The notes under the pieces are model-generated. The model did no database searches and had not been told where the DNA came from. It saw only the letters and a program-made list of their open reading frames with translations. This document shows positions 31,953 through 40,579 of a DNA stretch of 41,605 nt, in pieces. Source of the stretch: an uncultured Bacillota bacterium. GTDB taxonomy: Bacteria; Bacillota; Clostridia; Peptostreptococcales; Anaerovoracaceae. Where the stretch lies: positions 1 through 41,605 of the forward strand of contig CAKMKG010000039.1 of the NCBI GenBank assembly GCA_927441425.1, read 5' to 3'. Both the position numbers and the translations under genes were made by a program. The first letter of the stretch is position 1. The number at the start of each line of letters is the position of its first letter.

Positions 31953-33887
31953 ATGAAATTTGAAAATTTACTCAAGCCAATCAAAATCAGAAATATGGAA
32001 TTAAGAAACAGAGTTGTTTTTCCGGCCATGGCAACAAAATTGATTGCCGACGGTGGTTATGTAACGGATCAGCTTATCGATTACCATGCAGCCAGGGCAT
32101 TGGGAGGCAACGGTCTGAATATCACAGAGGCCGCCTCGGTACATACGCCTTCGGCCCCAAGAAATTTCTTATGCATCAGTGAAGATGAATTTCTTCCCGG
32201 TCTGAAAAAATTTACCGATGCCATCCATGAAGCAGGAGGAAAGGCCTGCGTACAGCTGTGGCAGGGCGGCATCGTTGCGGCTTCCAACGGACCCGAAGTA
32301 ATGTGCATCGTCCCAAGTGATTTCCAAACGGAAGAAGGTGTTGTTCCCGGCGCGTCCCTCGATACGATAAAAGAAGTGGTAAAAGCATTCGGAGATGCGG
32401 CAAGGCGCGCGGCGGAAGCCGGATTTGACTGTGTGGAATTCCACGCTGCCCATAACTACTCCCCTCATTCCTTCCTGAGTGCGGCGTTCAATAAAAGGAC
32501 GGACGATTACGGCGGATCACTGGAAAACCGCGCCAGATATTCCCTGGAATGTATCGAAGCGATCCGGCAGAATATCCCTGAGGATATGCCGCTGTTCATG
32601 CGTATAGATGCTCAGGACGATTATCTGGAAGACGGACTGACGATAGTGGATATCATTGCTTTTTGTAAAATGGCGGGAAAAGCCGGCGTTGATGTTTTGG
32701 ATGTGTCCAGAGGCAATGTCGTCAGTGCGGCAATGAAATTTGAGGTTCCGCCGATTGATCTGCCAAGAGGATTTAATGTAGAAAATGCTGCGAGAATAAA
32801 AAAGGAAACAGGCATGATTACCATTGCGGTTGGCAGAATCAATGATCCGCAGCAGGCCGAAAAAATCATTGCGGAACAAAAAGCGGACATGGTGGTAATC
32901 GGCAGAGGCCAGATTGCCGATCCTGAATTCTGCAATAAAGCCGCGGCAGGTGAGGAAGAGGACATTATCCGCTGCATTGCCTGTAATCAGGGATGTGTGG
33001 ATAAATATATGTCTCCGGACGCGATCCATCTGTCCTGTATGAGAAATCCGGCGGTAGGAAGAGAAAAAGAATATGTTCTTACGAAAACAGAAAGCCCGAA
33101 GAAGGTTCTTGTTGTGGGGGGCGGAATGGCAGGGATAGAAGCGGCGATCCTGCTTCAGCAAAGAGGGCATCATCCTGTACTCTGTGAAGAATCAAATCAA
33201 CTGGGAGGCCAATTCTTGCTGGCGGGCGCAGCTCCAAGAAAGGGAGAAATGCGGGATGCTGCCATTTCCAGAGGCAAGCAGGCAGAGAAGGCAGGAGTCG
33301 ATATCCGGATGTCCACTCCAATTACCTCCGGCTTAATCGCGGAAATCAATCCTGACGTGATTGTGATTGCCACAGGTGCAGAACCAATCACATTGAATAT
33401 CCCCGGAATGGACCTTCCAATTGTAGCCGGCTTTACAGAAGTGCTCCTCGGCAAGACAGAGCCTAAGGGGGATGTAATCGTTATCGGAGGCGGACTGGTG
33501 GGTCTGGAGGCTGCAGAGGTTATCGCAGAGAAAGGCGGTAAGGTCACCGTGATAGAAATGCTTGATGAAGTCGGAAAAGACCTGGGAAGCTTCAGAAAAG
33601 TCTGCGTGTTGGAAAACCTGCAATCAGCACAGATTAATACGATGGTAAACACTAAATGCATGGAGATCAAAGAGCATTCTCTCCTTGTAGAAAAAGACGG
33701 CAAAACGGAAGAACTCCCTTGTGACCGTGTGGTAATGGCCATAGGGTCCAAGCCAAGAGCCTATGAAGAGATCAAAGCTGTCTGTGAAGAAAAAGGGCTG
33801 CCATATCATGTGATCGGCGATGCGGCTCAAGCAAGAAGAGCAATTGATGCGATTGCTGAAGCACATGAGATTGCAAGAAAGATATAA
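31953..33887 (+). CDS. OYE-family FMN/4Fe-4S/FAD oxidoreductase, second of pair 2
   Basis: ATG 31953 with AAGGAGAGGG; 644 residues. Barrel (RNRVVFPAMATKL; NKRTDDYGGSLENR; MVVIGRGQIADPEFCNKA), Fe-S ligands C341, C344, C348, C362 (CIACNQGC), FAD fold VLVVGGGMAGIEAAILL, NAD fold VIVIGGGLVGLEAAEVI. The active-site loop is HAAHNYSPHSFLS instead of the usual HxxHGYLxxQFLS: the Gly and Leu around the Tyr are replaced by Asn and Ser-Pro. The Gln-Phe that follows becomes His-Ser-Phe. It is the divergent partner of the preceding enzyme, as 23584-25548 is of its own. Paired action is inferred from the repeated arrangement. Confidence 0.9.
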   Translation: MKFENLLKPIKIRNMELRNRVVFPAMATKLIADGGYVTDQLIDYHAARALGGNGLNITEAASVHTPSAPRNFLCISEDEFLPGLKKFTDAIHEAGGKACVQLWQGGIVAASNGPEVMCIVPSDFQTEEGVVPGASLDTIKEVVKAFGDAARRAAEAGFDCVEFHAAHNYSPHSFLSAAFNKRTDDYGGSLENRARYSLECIEAIRQNIPEDMPLFMRIDAQDDYLEDGLTIVDIIAFCKMAGKAGVDVLDVSRGNVVSAAMKFEVPPIDLPRGFNVENAARIKKETGMITIAVGRINDPQQAEKIIAEQKADMVVIGRGQIADPEFCNKAAAGEEEDIIRCIACNQGCVDKYMSPDAIHLSCMRNPAVGREKEYVLTKTESPKKVLVVGGGMAGIEAAILLQQRGHHPVLCEESNQLGGQFLLAGAAPRKGEMRDAAISRGKQAEKAGVDIRMSTPITSGLIAEINPDVIVIATGAEPITLNIPGMDLPIVAGFTEVLLGKTEPKGDVIVIGGGLVGLEAAEVIAEKGGKVTVIEMLDEVGKDLGSFRKVCVLENLQSAQINTMVNTKCMEIKEHSLLVEKDGKTEELPCDRVVMAIGSKPRAYEEIKAVCEEKGLPYHVIGDAAQARRAIDAIAEAHEIARKI

Positions 33888-34018
33888 TTCCTGAAAGGGA
33901 AGTGGAAGACAGTGCTCAAATAAAATAAAATCCGAGTAATCAAGTAATTGTAGTAAAAAGTTCATAAATGTATCAATAACCATGTACTATGTTAATTATG
34001 ACATGAGGAGGAAAGCAA

Positions 34019-34879
34019 ATGATTGTAGTGACTGGAGCGAATGGAAATCTTGGTCGAATGGTAGTGAACTTTCTCAAAGATCGTATTCCGGTTTCAGAAA
34101 TAGCAGTGAGTGTAAGGGAGCCGGAAAAAGCTGCAGATCTTTCTGCCCACGGAATTGAGATACGACAGGCGGATTTTAGAGACCGTGCGTCAGTGATGCG
34201 TGCGTTTACCGGAGCAGATAAGGTTCTTATTATTTCAACAAGCGGGGCCTCTGACACGGTATCCGAGCACCGTAATGCGGTGGATGCAGCAGTCGAAGCA
34301 GGTGTAAAACATATATTTTATACCAGCGGCACCAAGGAGAAAATAAGCCATATTGGCAGGGTGCATGAGCAGACGGAAAAGGCGATTATAGAAACCGGTC
34401 TTAATTATACAATTTTGCGCAACAATCTTTACGCTGACGTGTTGGTAAGAGAAGTCATCAGTGCAGTAAAGGCAGGGATCTTGAGTATTCCGGCTGATGA
34501 TGGGAAAATGACTACGGTCACCAGGGTTGATTGCGCAGCGGCTGCAGCTGCTGTGCTGGCGACCGATGGACATCAGAATAAAATCTATGACATTACGGGT
34601 CCTGAGTCGCTTAGCTGGAATGACATTGCGGAGATTGCCTCGGAGATTGCCGGAAAAGAAATCGCTTTTATACCGGCCTTGACGGATGCTTTTCGGAAAG
34701 GGATGATCGCTAAAGGTTTGCCTGATTCCAGAGTCGATTTCTTACTGGAAATCTACAAAGCCTATTCCAGCGGTGCCTACGATGTCCCGAGCGACGCAGT
34801 GGCTGTGTTGACAGGGAGGCCGGCTACGCCGGCAAGGGACTTTATCTTCCGGACAGCACGAGAGGCACTTGCTCATTAG
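34019..34879 (+). CDS. NmrA-like NAD(P)-dependent oxidoreductase (QorB-like)
   Basis: ATG 34019 with GAGGAGG; 286 residues. Atypical short-chain dehydrogenase fold: N-terminal nucleotide motif VTGANGNLGRMVVNFL, then VLIISTSGASDTV, HIFYTSGTKEK, LNYTILRNNLYADVL and YDITGPESLSWNDIA. The pattern matches the NmrA/QorB (YtfG) group, NAD(P)H-binding quinone reductases or redox sensors. It lacks the SDR catalytic YxxxK. It is 131 nt after the OYE pair on the same strand, possibly with its own promoter. Its role with the OYE enzymes is unproven. Confidence 0.82.
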   Translation: MIVVTGANGNLGRMVVNFLKDRIPVSEIAVSVREPEKAADLSAHGIEIRQADFRDRASVMRAFTGADKVLIISTSGASDTVSEHRNAVDAAVEAGVKHIFYTSGTKEKISHIGRVHEQTEKAIIETGLNYTILRNNLYADVLVREVISAVKAGILSIPADDGKMTTVTRVDCAAAAAAVLATDGHQNKIYDITGPESLSWNDIAEIASEIAGKEIAFIPALTDAFRKGMIAKGLPDSRVDFLLEIYKAYSSGAYDVPSDAVAVLTGRPATPARDFIFRTAREALAH

Positions 34880-34975
34880 ATTTCCGGGCATATTGGAGTA
34901 TGTTGCCGATAGGCAAACACATCGAATGTATTAAAACCTCTGTCCTGAACTTTTAAGAAGCAAGGGAAAGAGGTT

Positions 34976-35572
34976 TTATATCTTATTTTCCAATAAAGAA
35001 TTCATTCCGTTCCCGATCAGCATACTTAATGTTTTTGACAGCTGCTCCAGCGAAATACTGCGTTCAGAATTAAACCATTCCTGATAGGCAGAGGTTATCC
35101 CCGACGCAACGAAATCAATGACAAAGGAAAGGGTCTCTCTGTCAATTTTTATTGTGTTCTTTGACAGCTCCAGGAATCTCTCTTTAAAAGTACCTTTTAT
35201 TTTGTTCAAAAGACTGTTGTAGTTCTTTGATTGGACCAATAACCTATAAAACTCAAACTCCTTGTTGATTTCGCTTGTAAGCTCTTTAAACAGAGGATAG
35301 GGGTTATACATACTCTTCAGAATGTCTGCGTTATCTAAAATATGAAATAACTTTTCAATCAAATCATTTTCAATCTCATCCAGAATGTCATACACACCCC
35401 GGTAATGGGCATAAAATGTCTTCCGGTTGATATCTGCCTCGTCGGAAATCTCGGTTATTGTTATATCGGTAATGTCTTTTTCACACATAAGCTTTATCAG
35501 AGACGTCTTTATTGCCCTCCTTGTTTTCCTGCAGCGTTTATCAAGGGCATTTTCACTCTTAACTCCATCCAT
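34976..35572 (-). CDS. TetR-family transcriptional regulator
   Basis: 198 residues: DNA-binding domain TRRAIKTSLIKLMCEKDITD, ITITEISDEADINRKTFYAH, then a TetR_C_7-like helical region ending EWFNSERSISLEQLSKTLSM. RBS-like TTGGAGGTAAAAAT precedes ATG 35572. It is convergent with the NmrA-like gene (a weak AAAACCTCT/AGAGGTTTT hairpin spans 34933-34977) and divergent from the HD/radical-SAM operon 109 nt away, which it likely controls. Ligand unknown. Confidence 0.88.
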   Translation of the reverse strand: MDGVKSENALDKRCRKTRRAIKTSLIKLMCEKDITDITITEISDEADINRKTFYAHYRGVYDILDEIENDLIEKLFHILDNADILKSMYNPYPLFKELTSEINKEFEFYRLLVQSKNYNSLLNKIKGTFKERFLELSKNTIKIDRETLSFVIDFVASGITSAYQEWFNSERSISLEQLSKTLSMLIGNGMNSLLENKI

Positions 35573-35680
35573 ATTTTTACCTCCAAGGTAACATAAGCTT
35601 TTGTTTTTGTGGCATAAGCATCATTCATGGCTGTTTTTATCCATTGAAATATGTCTACAATAGTATAATAATATACATGT

Positions 35681-36241
35681 GTGGCAAAGGCAACATTTTT
35701 TACATATGTTATCGAAAAATTTGCAGAAGAAGGAATGGATTTGGACAGCCGGGAATCAACGATACTGATTCATTGTATAGAAAATTTATCTCAACATGAT
35801 TCTTTTTTAAGCATGGGGAAATATATCCAGCATGGCCATACCGACTGTCTCCTTCACAGCATTGCGGTTGCTTATTACAGTTATGCGGCCGCAAAACGCC
35901 TGCATCTGAACTTGAATGAAAAGAGTCTTGTTACCGGTGCATTGCTCCATGACTATTTTCTATATGATTGGCACGAACCGGATACTTCACACAGGTTTCA
36001 CGGTTTTACCCACCCGAAAACCGCTCTGGAAAATGCCCGGCAGAATTGGAATTTGAATAAAATTGAAATCGATATCATTACGAAGCATATGTTTCCGCTT
36101 ATTCTCGCCCTGCCCCATTGCAAGGAAAGCATTCTCGTTTGTATCATTGATAAAGTTTGTTCTATCTCAGAAATACTTTTCTTGCCCACCTGTAAAGAAG
36201 TCAGATGTCTATATGACTGTGCGATAAACTGTAAAAAATAA
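35681..36241 (+). CDS. HD-domain phosphohydrolase-like protein
   Basis: GTG start at 35681, 186 residues. Motifs: YIQHGHTDCLLHSIAVAYY, GALLHDYFLYDW, HGFTHPKTALENA, and CIIDKVCSISE, giving a complete HD metal site (His, HD, Asp). This family is common in clostridia and is unrelated in detail to the HD-GYP protein at 13689. There is no RBS; the TATAAT at 35664-35669 lies only 11 nt before the GTG, suggesting a near-leaderless transcript or a downstream start at Met19. It is the first gene of an operon with the radical SAM protein (33-nt gap) and CmpB-like protein. Substrate unknown. Confidence 0.8.
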   Translation: MAKATFFTYVIEKFAEEGMDLDSRESTILIHCIENLSQHDSFLSMGKYIQHGHTDCLLHSIAVAYYSYAAAKRLHLNLNEKSLVTGALLHDYFLYDWHEPDTSHRFHGFTHPKTALENARQNWNLNKIEIDIITKHMFPLILALPHCKESILVCIIDKVCSISEILFLPTCKEVRCLYDCAINCKK

Positions 36242-36274
36242 TATTACATTCTATATTGATAAAGGAGTTTAAAA

Positions 36275-37672
36275 ATGGGAAAGACGATTAAGGAAAATAT
36301 GAAAAGCGTAGCTGTAAAAGCTGCCTTGTCCTATCTGGACAGCAATCCTGAAGAAAATATACCAAAGCTAATCAATGCGATGGAAAAACTGGATACGAAC
36401 CGTTATCTTGAATCTCAAATCAAGGTGGTCAGAGAAAGCTTTATAGATAAAAAAAGTAATTGGCACAAATTGTATGAAAGTCTTTTCGCCGATATTAACG
36501 ATGAGGTAAGGAAAAAGATATTTGAAAACTTTGTAATCAATGCAACAATTATCGGGCTGGAACGTCAGAGTATGATTAAAGATAAAAATGGCTGCAATGT
36601 ACCTTGGGCTATTCTTATGGATCCAACCAGCGCGTGCAATCTGCATTGCAAGGGATGCTGGGCGGCAGAATATGAAAAAGATATCAATCTCCCGATTGGA
36701 TTATGGAATTCCATAATCTACCAGGGAAAGGCCCATGGAACTTTTGTATATCTTTATTCGGGGGGAGAACCGCTGGTACGTAAAAAAGACATCATTAAGA
36801 TATGCGAGGAACATAACGACTGTGTTTTCGCCGCCTTTACCAATGCGACTCTGATTGATGAAGAATTTGCCGATGAAATCTTAAGGGTAAAAAACTTCAT
36901 CCCAATCATAAGCATTGAAGGATTCCGCGAAGAAACAGATTTCAGGCGCGGAGAAGGAGTATATGCCTCCGCCATGAAAGCCATGGAGATATTAAAACAT
37001 AAAAAGCTGTTATTCGGTGTATCATGCTGCTACACCAGCAAGAATGCGGAGGTGATAGGCAGTGAAGAATATTTTGATGAGATCATTGAAAAGGGCGCGA
37101 AGTTTGCCTGGTTCTTTACCTATATGCCGGTTGGAATTCATGCGGATCCCGAATTGATGGCAACTGCTTCACAGCGTGAATTCATGTACCGTCAGATCCG
37201 TTCCTTCCGCCAGACAAAGCCATTGTTTACAATGGATTTCTGGAATGACGGCGAATATGTGCAGGGATGTATTGCCGGAGGCCGGTCCTTTTTACATATC
37301 AATGCAAACGGAGATATCGAGCCTTGTGCATTTATCCACTATTCCGATTCAAATATTAGAGAAAAGACATTGCTGGAAGCCTACAAATCACCGCTTTTCA
37401 TGCAATATCACAATAACCAGCCATTTAATGAAAATCACCTGCGCCCCTGTCCTCTTTTAGATAATCCGGGGCGTTTAAACGAGATGATAGAAAAGTCAAA
37501 AGCTCATTCAACCGATATGCAGAATCCTGAAGATGTAACCGCACTCAGCAGAAAATGTGAGCATGCTGCAGAACAATGGTCCGAGGTTGCTAACAGGCTA
37601 TGGTCGGCAAGAGATAATTCAATAAAAAATGAAAACTGCTCGGCTAATAAAGGAATGGCAGAAATGCAATGA
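36275..37672 (+). CDS. radical SAM/SPASM domain protein
   Basis: ATG 36275 with AAAGGAG; 465 residues. About 110 N-terminal helical residues precede the radical SAM cluster C121-x3-C125-x2-C128 (CNLHCKGCW). The core has YLYSGGEPLVRKKDI, FTNATLIDEEFADE and ISIEGF. A C-terminal SPASM-like region contains GCIAGGRSFLHINANGDIEP and further cysteines (PCAF, RPCPLLD, KCEHA) for auxiliary clusters. Family members modify peptides or cofactors, but here no precursor peptide is seen. It is closely similar to the truncated protein at 40580-41605. It overlaps the next gene by 4 nt (ATGA), so they are translationally coupled. Confidence 0.9.
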   Translation: MGKTIKENMKSVAVKAALSYLDSNPEENIPKLINAMEKLDTNRYLESQIKVVRESFIDKKSNWHKLYESLFADINDEVRKKIFENFVINATIIGLERQSMIKDKNGCNVPWAILMDPTSACNLHCKGCWAAEYEKDINLPIGLWNSIIYQGKAHGTFVYLYSGGEPLVRKKDIIKICEEHNDCVFAAFTNATLIDEEFADEILRVKNFIPIISIEGFREETDFRRGEGVYASAMKAMEILKHKKLLFGVSCCYTSKNAEVIGSEEYFDEIIEKGAKFAWFFTYMPVGIHADPELMATASQREFMYRQIRSFRQTKPLFTMDFWNDGEYVQGCIAGGRSFLHINANGDIEPCAFIHYSDSNIREKTLLEAYKSPLFMQYHNNQPFNENHLRPCPLLDNPGRLNEMIEKSKAHSTDMQNPEDVTALSRKCEHAAEQWSEVANRLWSARDNSIKNENCSANKGMAEMQ

Positions 37673-38385
37673 TGATTTATGAATATATTTGCTGGTTTTT
37701 CCTTTACAGTGCATTCGGCTGGATATATGAGTCAATTCTATGTTCTGTAAGTGAGAAAAGATGGATTAATCGAGGCTTTCTGAATGGCCCGTATTGCCCC
37801 ATATATGGTTTTGGGGCCATTCTGAATATCCTAATTCTGGACGAAACAAGGAACATTGTCATACTGTTTTATTTTGGCGCGGTAACAGCCTGTACCCTGG
37901 AGTATTTTACTTCCTGGCTGCTGGAAAAATTATTCCAGGCCAGATGGTGGGATTATTCAGGGCATAGATACAATTTAAATGGCCGAATTTGTCTAACCGG
38001 TGGTATTGTTTTCGGCACTTTTTCGCTTCTGCTGGTTCGCGTGATTCACCCTGAAGTGATATATCTTACCAATGCTCTCTCCGATACGATGTTCAATGTA
38101 ATTACATTGTCAATACTCGTCTTGCTTGCGCTTGATTGCGGCGTAACCGTCACAAATATTTTGGGTTTCAATAAGAAGCTCGAACTCGCTGAAGTCAGGC
38201 TCCAGATCACTGAAATAATTCAGCTTGCTGAAATTAGATCGCTGATATCGAAGTTGAATTTGCAGGAAAGGAGACTATTGCGGGCATTTCCAAAACTAAA
38301 ATCGATAGGGTATGATGATGGGCTCCAATTGATCAAGGAGGCATTTAAAAACACGATCTGGAAAAACCAAAATAATCGATATTAA
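37669..38385 (+). CDS. CmpB-type membrane protein (putative ABC transporter permease)
   Basis: 238 residues starting within the stop of the radical SAM gene (ATGA). Four to five TM helices; the family signature includes FLYSAFGWIYESILCSV, RGFLNGPYCPIYGFGAI, LEYFTSWLLEKLFQARWWDY and LNGRICLTGGIVFG. This is the ABC_trans_CmpB family (PF06541), named putative permease although no ABC ATPase is associated. A helical cytoplasmic tail (LQITEIIQLAEIRSLISKLN) follows. Its tight coupling to a radical SAM protein suggests membrane delivery or export of that enzyme's product, which is speculative. Confidence 0.85.
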   Translation: MMIYEYICWFFLYSAFGWIYESILCSVSEKRWINRGFLNGPYCPIYGFGAILNILILDETRNIVILFYFGAVTACTLEYFTSWLLEKLFQARWWDYSGHRYNLNGRICLTGGIVFGTFSLLLVRVIHPEVIYLTNALSDTMFNVITLSILVLLALDCGVTVTNILGFNKKLELAEVRLQITEIIQLAEIRSLISKLNLQERRLLRAFPKLKSIGYDDGLQLIKEAFKNTIWKNQNNRY

Positions 38386-38454
38386 GAGGTAATGCAAAAC
38401 AATCAGAAATATGTGCCGGTGGGCCGGTAAAAAACGAGAAAGGTCGTGGCTAAG

Positions 38455-39705
38455 ATGGAAAGTAAAAGCGCAAAGCGGTTTACGCCGGCGGTTACGGTCA
38501 TCATTTTATTCGGCGTAATTAGTATGCTGGGGGATATGGTCTATGAGAGCGCCCGGGGAGCCAACAGCCAATATTTCAATCTGCTGGGTGTCAGTGCGGC
38601 GCAGATTGGCTTGGTATTCGGCATCGGAGAGTTCCTCGGATATTTTCTGAGGCTGCTGGCCGGCGTTCTGTCGGACAAAAGCGGAAAACACTGGATCTTT
38701 ATTTTTGCAGGCTATGGAATGCTGCTGGTGGTGCCGGTCATGGGATTCACGATGAACTGGAATATTCTCATTGTCCTCATTCTTATGGAACGGATCGGAA
38801 AATCCCTGCGCAACCCCGCAAAGGATACGATTTTGTCCGGAGTCGCTGAAAACCAGGTCGGGACCGGATTTGCTTTTGGCCTTCAGGAAGCGCTGGATCA
38901 GATCGGCGCCCTTGCCGGACCGCTGATTTTTACATTGGTTTTCTTTATTACTAGCAAAAACGGAATCCCGGAATACCAGTTAGGCTATAAATGGCTTTTT
39001 GCCCCATTTATTCTCCTGATGCTCTTTGTGGTTTACGCCTACCGCAAGATCAAACGGAACAACTTGATTGACAACCTCAAACCGAGGGAATTCCGTTCGG
39101 AGCGGCTCCAGCCGATCTTCTGGATCTATACGGCCTTCACCTTTTTCTGCACCCTGGGATTTGTCAATTTCAGCATCATAGGCTATCACTTGAAAGCAAA
39201 TAACCTGATGTCCGACGGGAATATCACACTGCTGTATTCGGGGGCTATGGCTGTGGACGCCGTGACGGCGCTGCTTGTCGGCAAGGCGTACGATAACATG
39301 AAGAAAAAAACGGGCATTAAAACGGGAGGTCTCGCCGTCCTGATGACGATTCCGTTTATTACACTGCTGCTGCCATTCCTGACACTGGGCAGCTCAGCGC
39401 CGCTGATTGTGACCGGCATGGTGATCTTCGGTGTTGTCATGGGCACGCATGAAACCATTATGCGTTCGGCCGTCGCGGATATTACGCCTTTTTATAAACG
39501 CGGCACCAGTTTCGGCGTTTTCAACACCGGCTACGGTCTGGCCTTTCTGACCGGCTCGGCGCTGATGGGCTGGCTGTACGATCTGAATCAAACGGGGATC
39601 ATTATCGCTTTCACCTGCGTCGTAGAAGCAATCGCCGTTTTGCTGTATATAAAAATGATTCGCACGGTTCGATATTCTGGTGCATTTAACATAACCGGCC
39701 AATAG
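38455..39705 (+). CDS. MFS transporter
   Basis: ATG 38455 chosen (AAAGG 10 nt upstream); a GTG at 38446 is possible. About 416 residues with 12 hydrophobic helices. It has MFS features: FFLRLLAGVLSDKSGK-like loop 2-3 motif (RLLAGVLSDKSGKHW), ERIGKSLRNPAKDTILSG, and a symmetric second half with FGVFNTGYGLAFLTGSALMG. Drug/metabolite exporters of this 'RlmL/YfkF-like' kind are common; substrate unknown. It starts about 70 nt after the CmpB gene but is noticeably more GC-rich, so the boundary may be a junction of different origin. It converges with the VTT gene (36 nt). Confidence 0.88.
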   Translation: MESKSAKRFTPAVTVIILFGVISMLGDMVYESARGANSQYFNLLGVSAAQIGLVFGIGEFLGYFLRLLAGVLSDKSGKHWIFIFAGYGMLLVVPVMGFTMNWNILIVLILMERIGKSLRNPAKDTILSGVAENQVGTGFAFGLQEALDQIGALAGPLIFTLVFFITSKNGIPEYQLGYKWLFAPFILLMLFVVYAYRKIKRNNLIDNLKPREFRSERLQPIFWIYTAFTFFCTLGFVNFSIIGYHLKANNLMSDGNITLLYSGAMAVDAVTALLVGKAYDNMKKKTGIKTGGLAVLMTIPFITLLLPFLTLGSSAPLIVTGMVIFGVVMGTHETIMRSAVADITPFYKRGTSFGVFNTGYGLAFLTGSALMGWLYDLNQTGIIIAFTCVVEAIAVLLYIKMIRTVRYSGAFNITGQ

Positions 39706-39740
39706 TATAAATCCTGTGTTTTGGACAGGAGGCCAACCGT

Positions 39741-40394
39741 CTACATCGTTTTTTCAATTCCGCGAAATACAGCAAACACCCCTGCCATAATTGCGATGCT
39801 GATGCCAAAGGGCACCAGGAATTCTTTCGACATCGGGTTTTGTATGGTGCCGCCGGTAATCACCCAAGGGATCATCCCGGGGCTGAGCCCTAAAAGTGAA
39901 AAGGCAAGATACCTGCCGAAGTTCATACCGGATGCGCCGAAAAACATGCTGACCAGATCAAATGGAATGGGCAGTATCCGTGCCAGAAAGCAGGCAGTAT
40001 GGTAATTTCTTTTATTGAAGGAGAGAAACCTCGCCGCCCTAGGGCTTTTCTTCATCATTTCACGGACCTTGTCCCTGCCCATTTGTCGCCCGATCCAATA
40101 TCCGATGCCCGCTTCGCACAGCGCACAGATATAGGTGATGAGAACCCCCCAAACCGGCGGGAACAAGATACCGGCGCTGATATACAGTACAACGATGGGA
40201 ATCACCATGACTACCGATTTCAGGCAATAGACACAGAGCAGAACCAGCGCCGCAAGCAGCAGCGATTTGGGGGTATGGCTGAGAATATCGGATACGGTCA
40301 AGCTGGACAGGCGGGGAACTGCAAGAAGTGCCAGGCATAAAAGCAACATGGCTGATAGGATCCTGCGATGATTATAAATCCAATTCACGTCCAC
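39741..40394 (-). CDS. VTT-domain membrane protein (TVP38/TMEM64, DedA-like)
   Basis: GTG start at 40394 with GAGGGGGT; 217 residues, about five to six TM helices. The VTT core (PF09335) is visible: YISAGILFPPVWGVLITYIC, AGIGYWIGRQMGRDK, FLARILPIPFDLVSMFFGAS, then GRYLAFSLLGLSPGMIPWV. Such proteins scramble or flip membrane lipids or transport undecaprenyl phosphate. It is the last gene of a minus-strand set: radical SAM, 35-residue peptide, VTT. Confidence 0.87.
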   Translation of the reverse strand: MDVNWIYNHRRILSAMLLLCLALLAVPRLSSLTVSDILSHTPKSLLLAALVLLCVYCLKSVVMVIPIVVLYISAGILFPPVWGVLITYICALCEAGIGYWIGRQMGRDKVREMMKKSPRAARFLSFNKRNYHTACFLARILPIPFDLVSMFFGASGMNFGRYLAFSLLGLSPGMIPWVITGGTIQNPMSKEFLVPFGISIAIMAGVFAVFRGIEKTM

Positions 40395-40468
40395 ACCCCC
40401 TCATGCCTCATCACAGGACACGGTATGGCTGTTACGATCAGTGCGATCCGCATGATGCCGTAGTAGAG

Positions 40469-40576
40469 CTACAATTCCTCATTCTTTGCTTCGGTTTTCC
40501 GCCGCCGAATCCGATCTGCCGCCATTATTGCGACCGTGATTGACAGGGTGAGTGCTAATAATTTTCTGATACGCAT
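40469..40576 (-). CDS. 35-residue single-pass membrane peptide
   Basis: ATG 40576 has AGGAGG with 7-nt spacing and lies 3 nt after the radical SAM stop. The peptide, MRIRKLLALTLSITVAIMAA then a basic tail DRIRRRKTEAKNEEL, is a single TM helix flanked by arginines. After the TAG the same frame runs another 27 codons, less protein-like. The exact RBS and operon position argue that it is translated. It may be a small partner of the radical SAM or VTT protein; no family recognised. Confidence 0.6.
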   Translation of the reverse strand: MRIRKLLALTLSITVAIMAADRIRRRKTEAKNEEL

Positions 40577-40579
40577 GTT

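Noticed and set aside
32517..33173. Minus-strand 218-codon frame in the fourth OYE gene
   Set aside because: Antisense shadow of a conserved enzyme; several other long antisense frames (22824-23396, 24423-24902, 31297-31800, 40715-41512) were rejected for the same reason.
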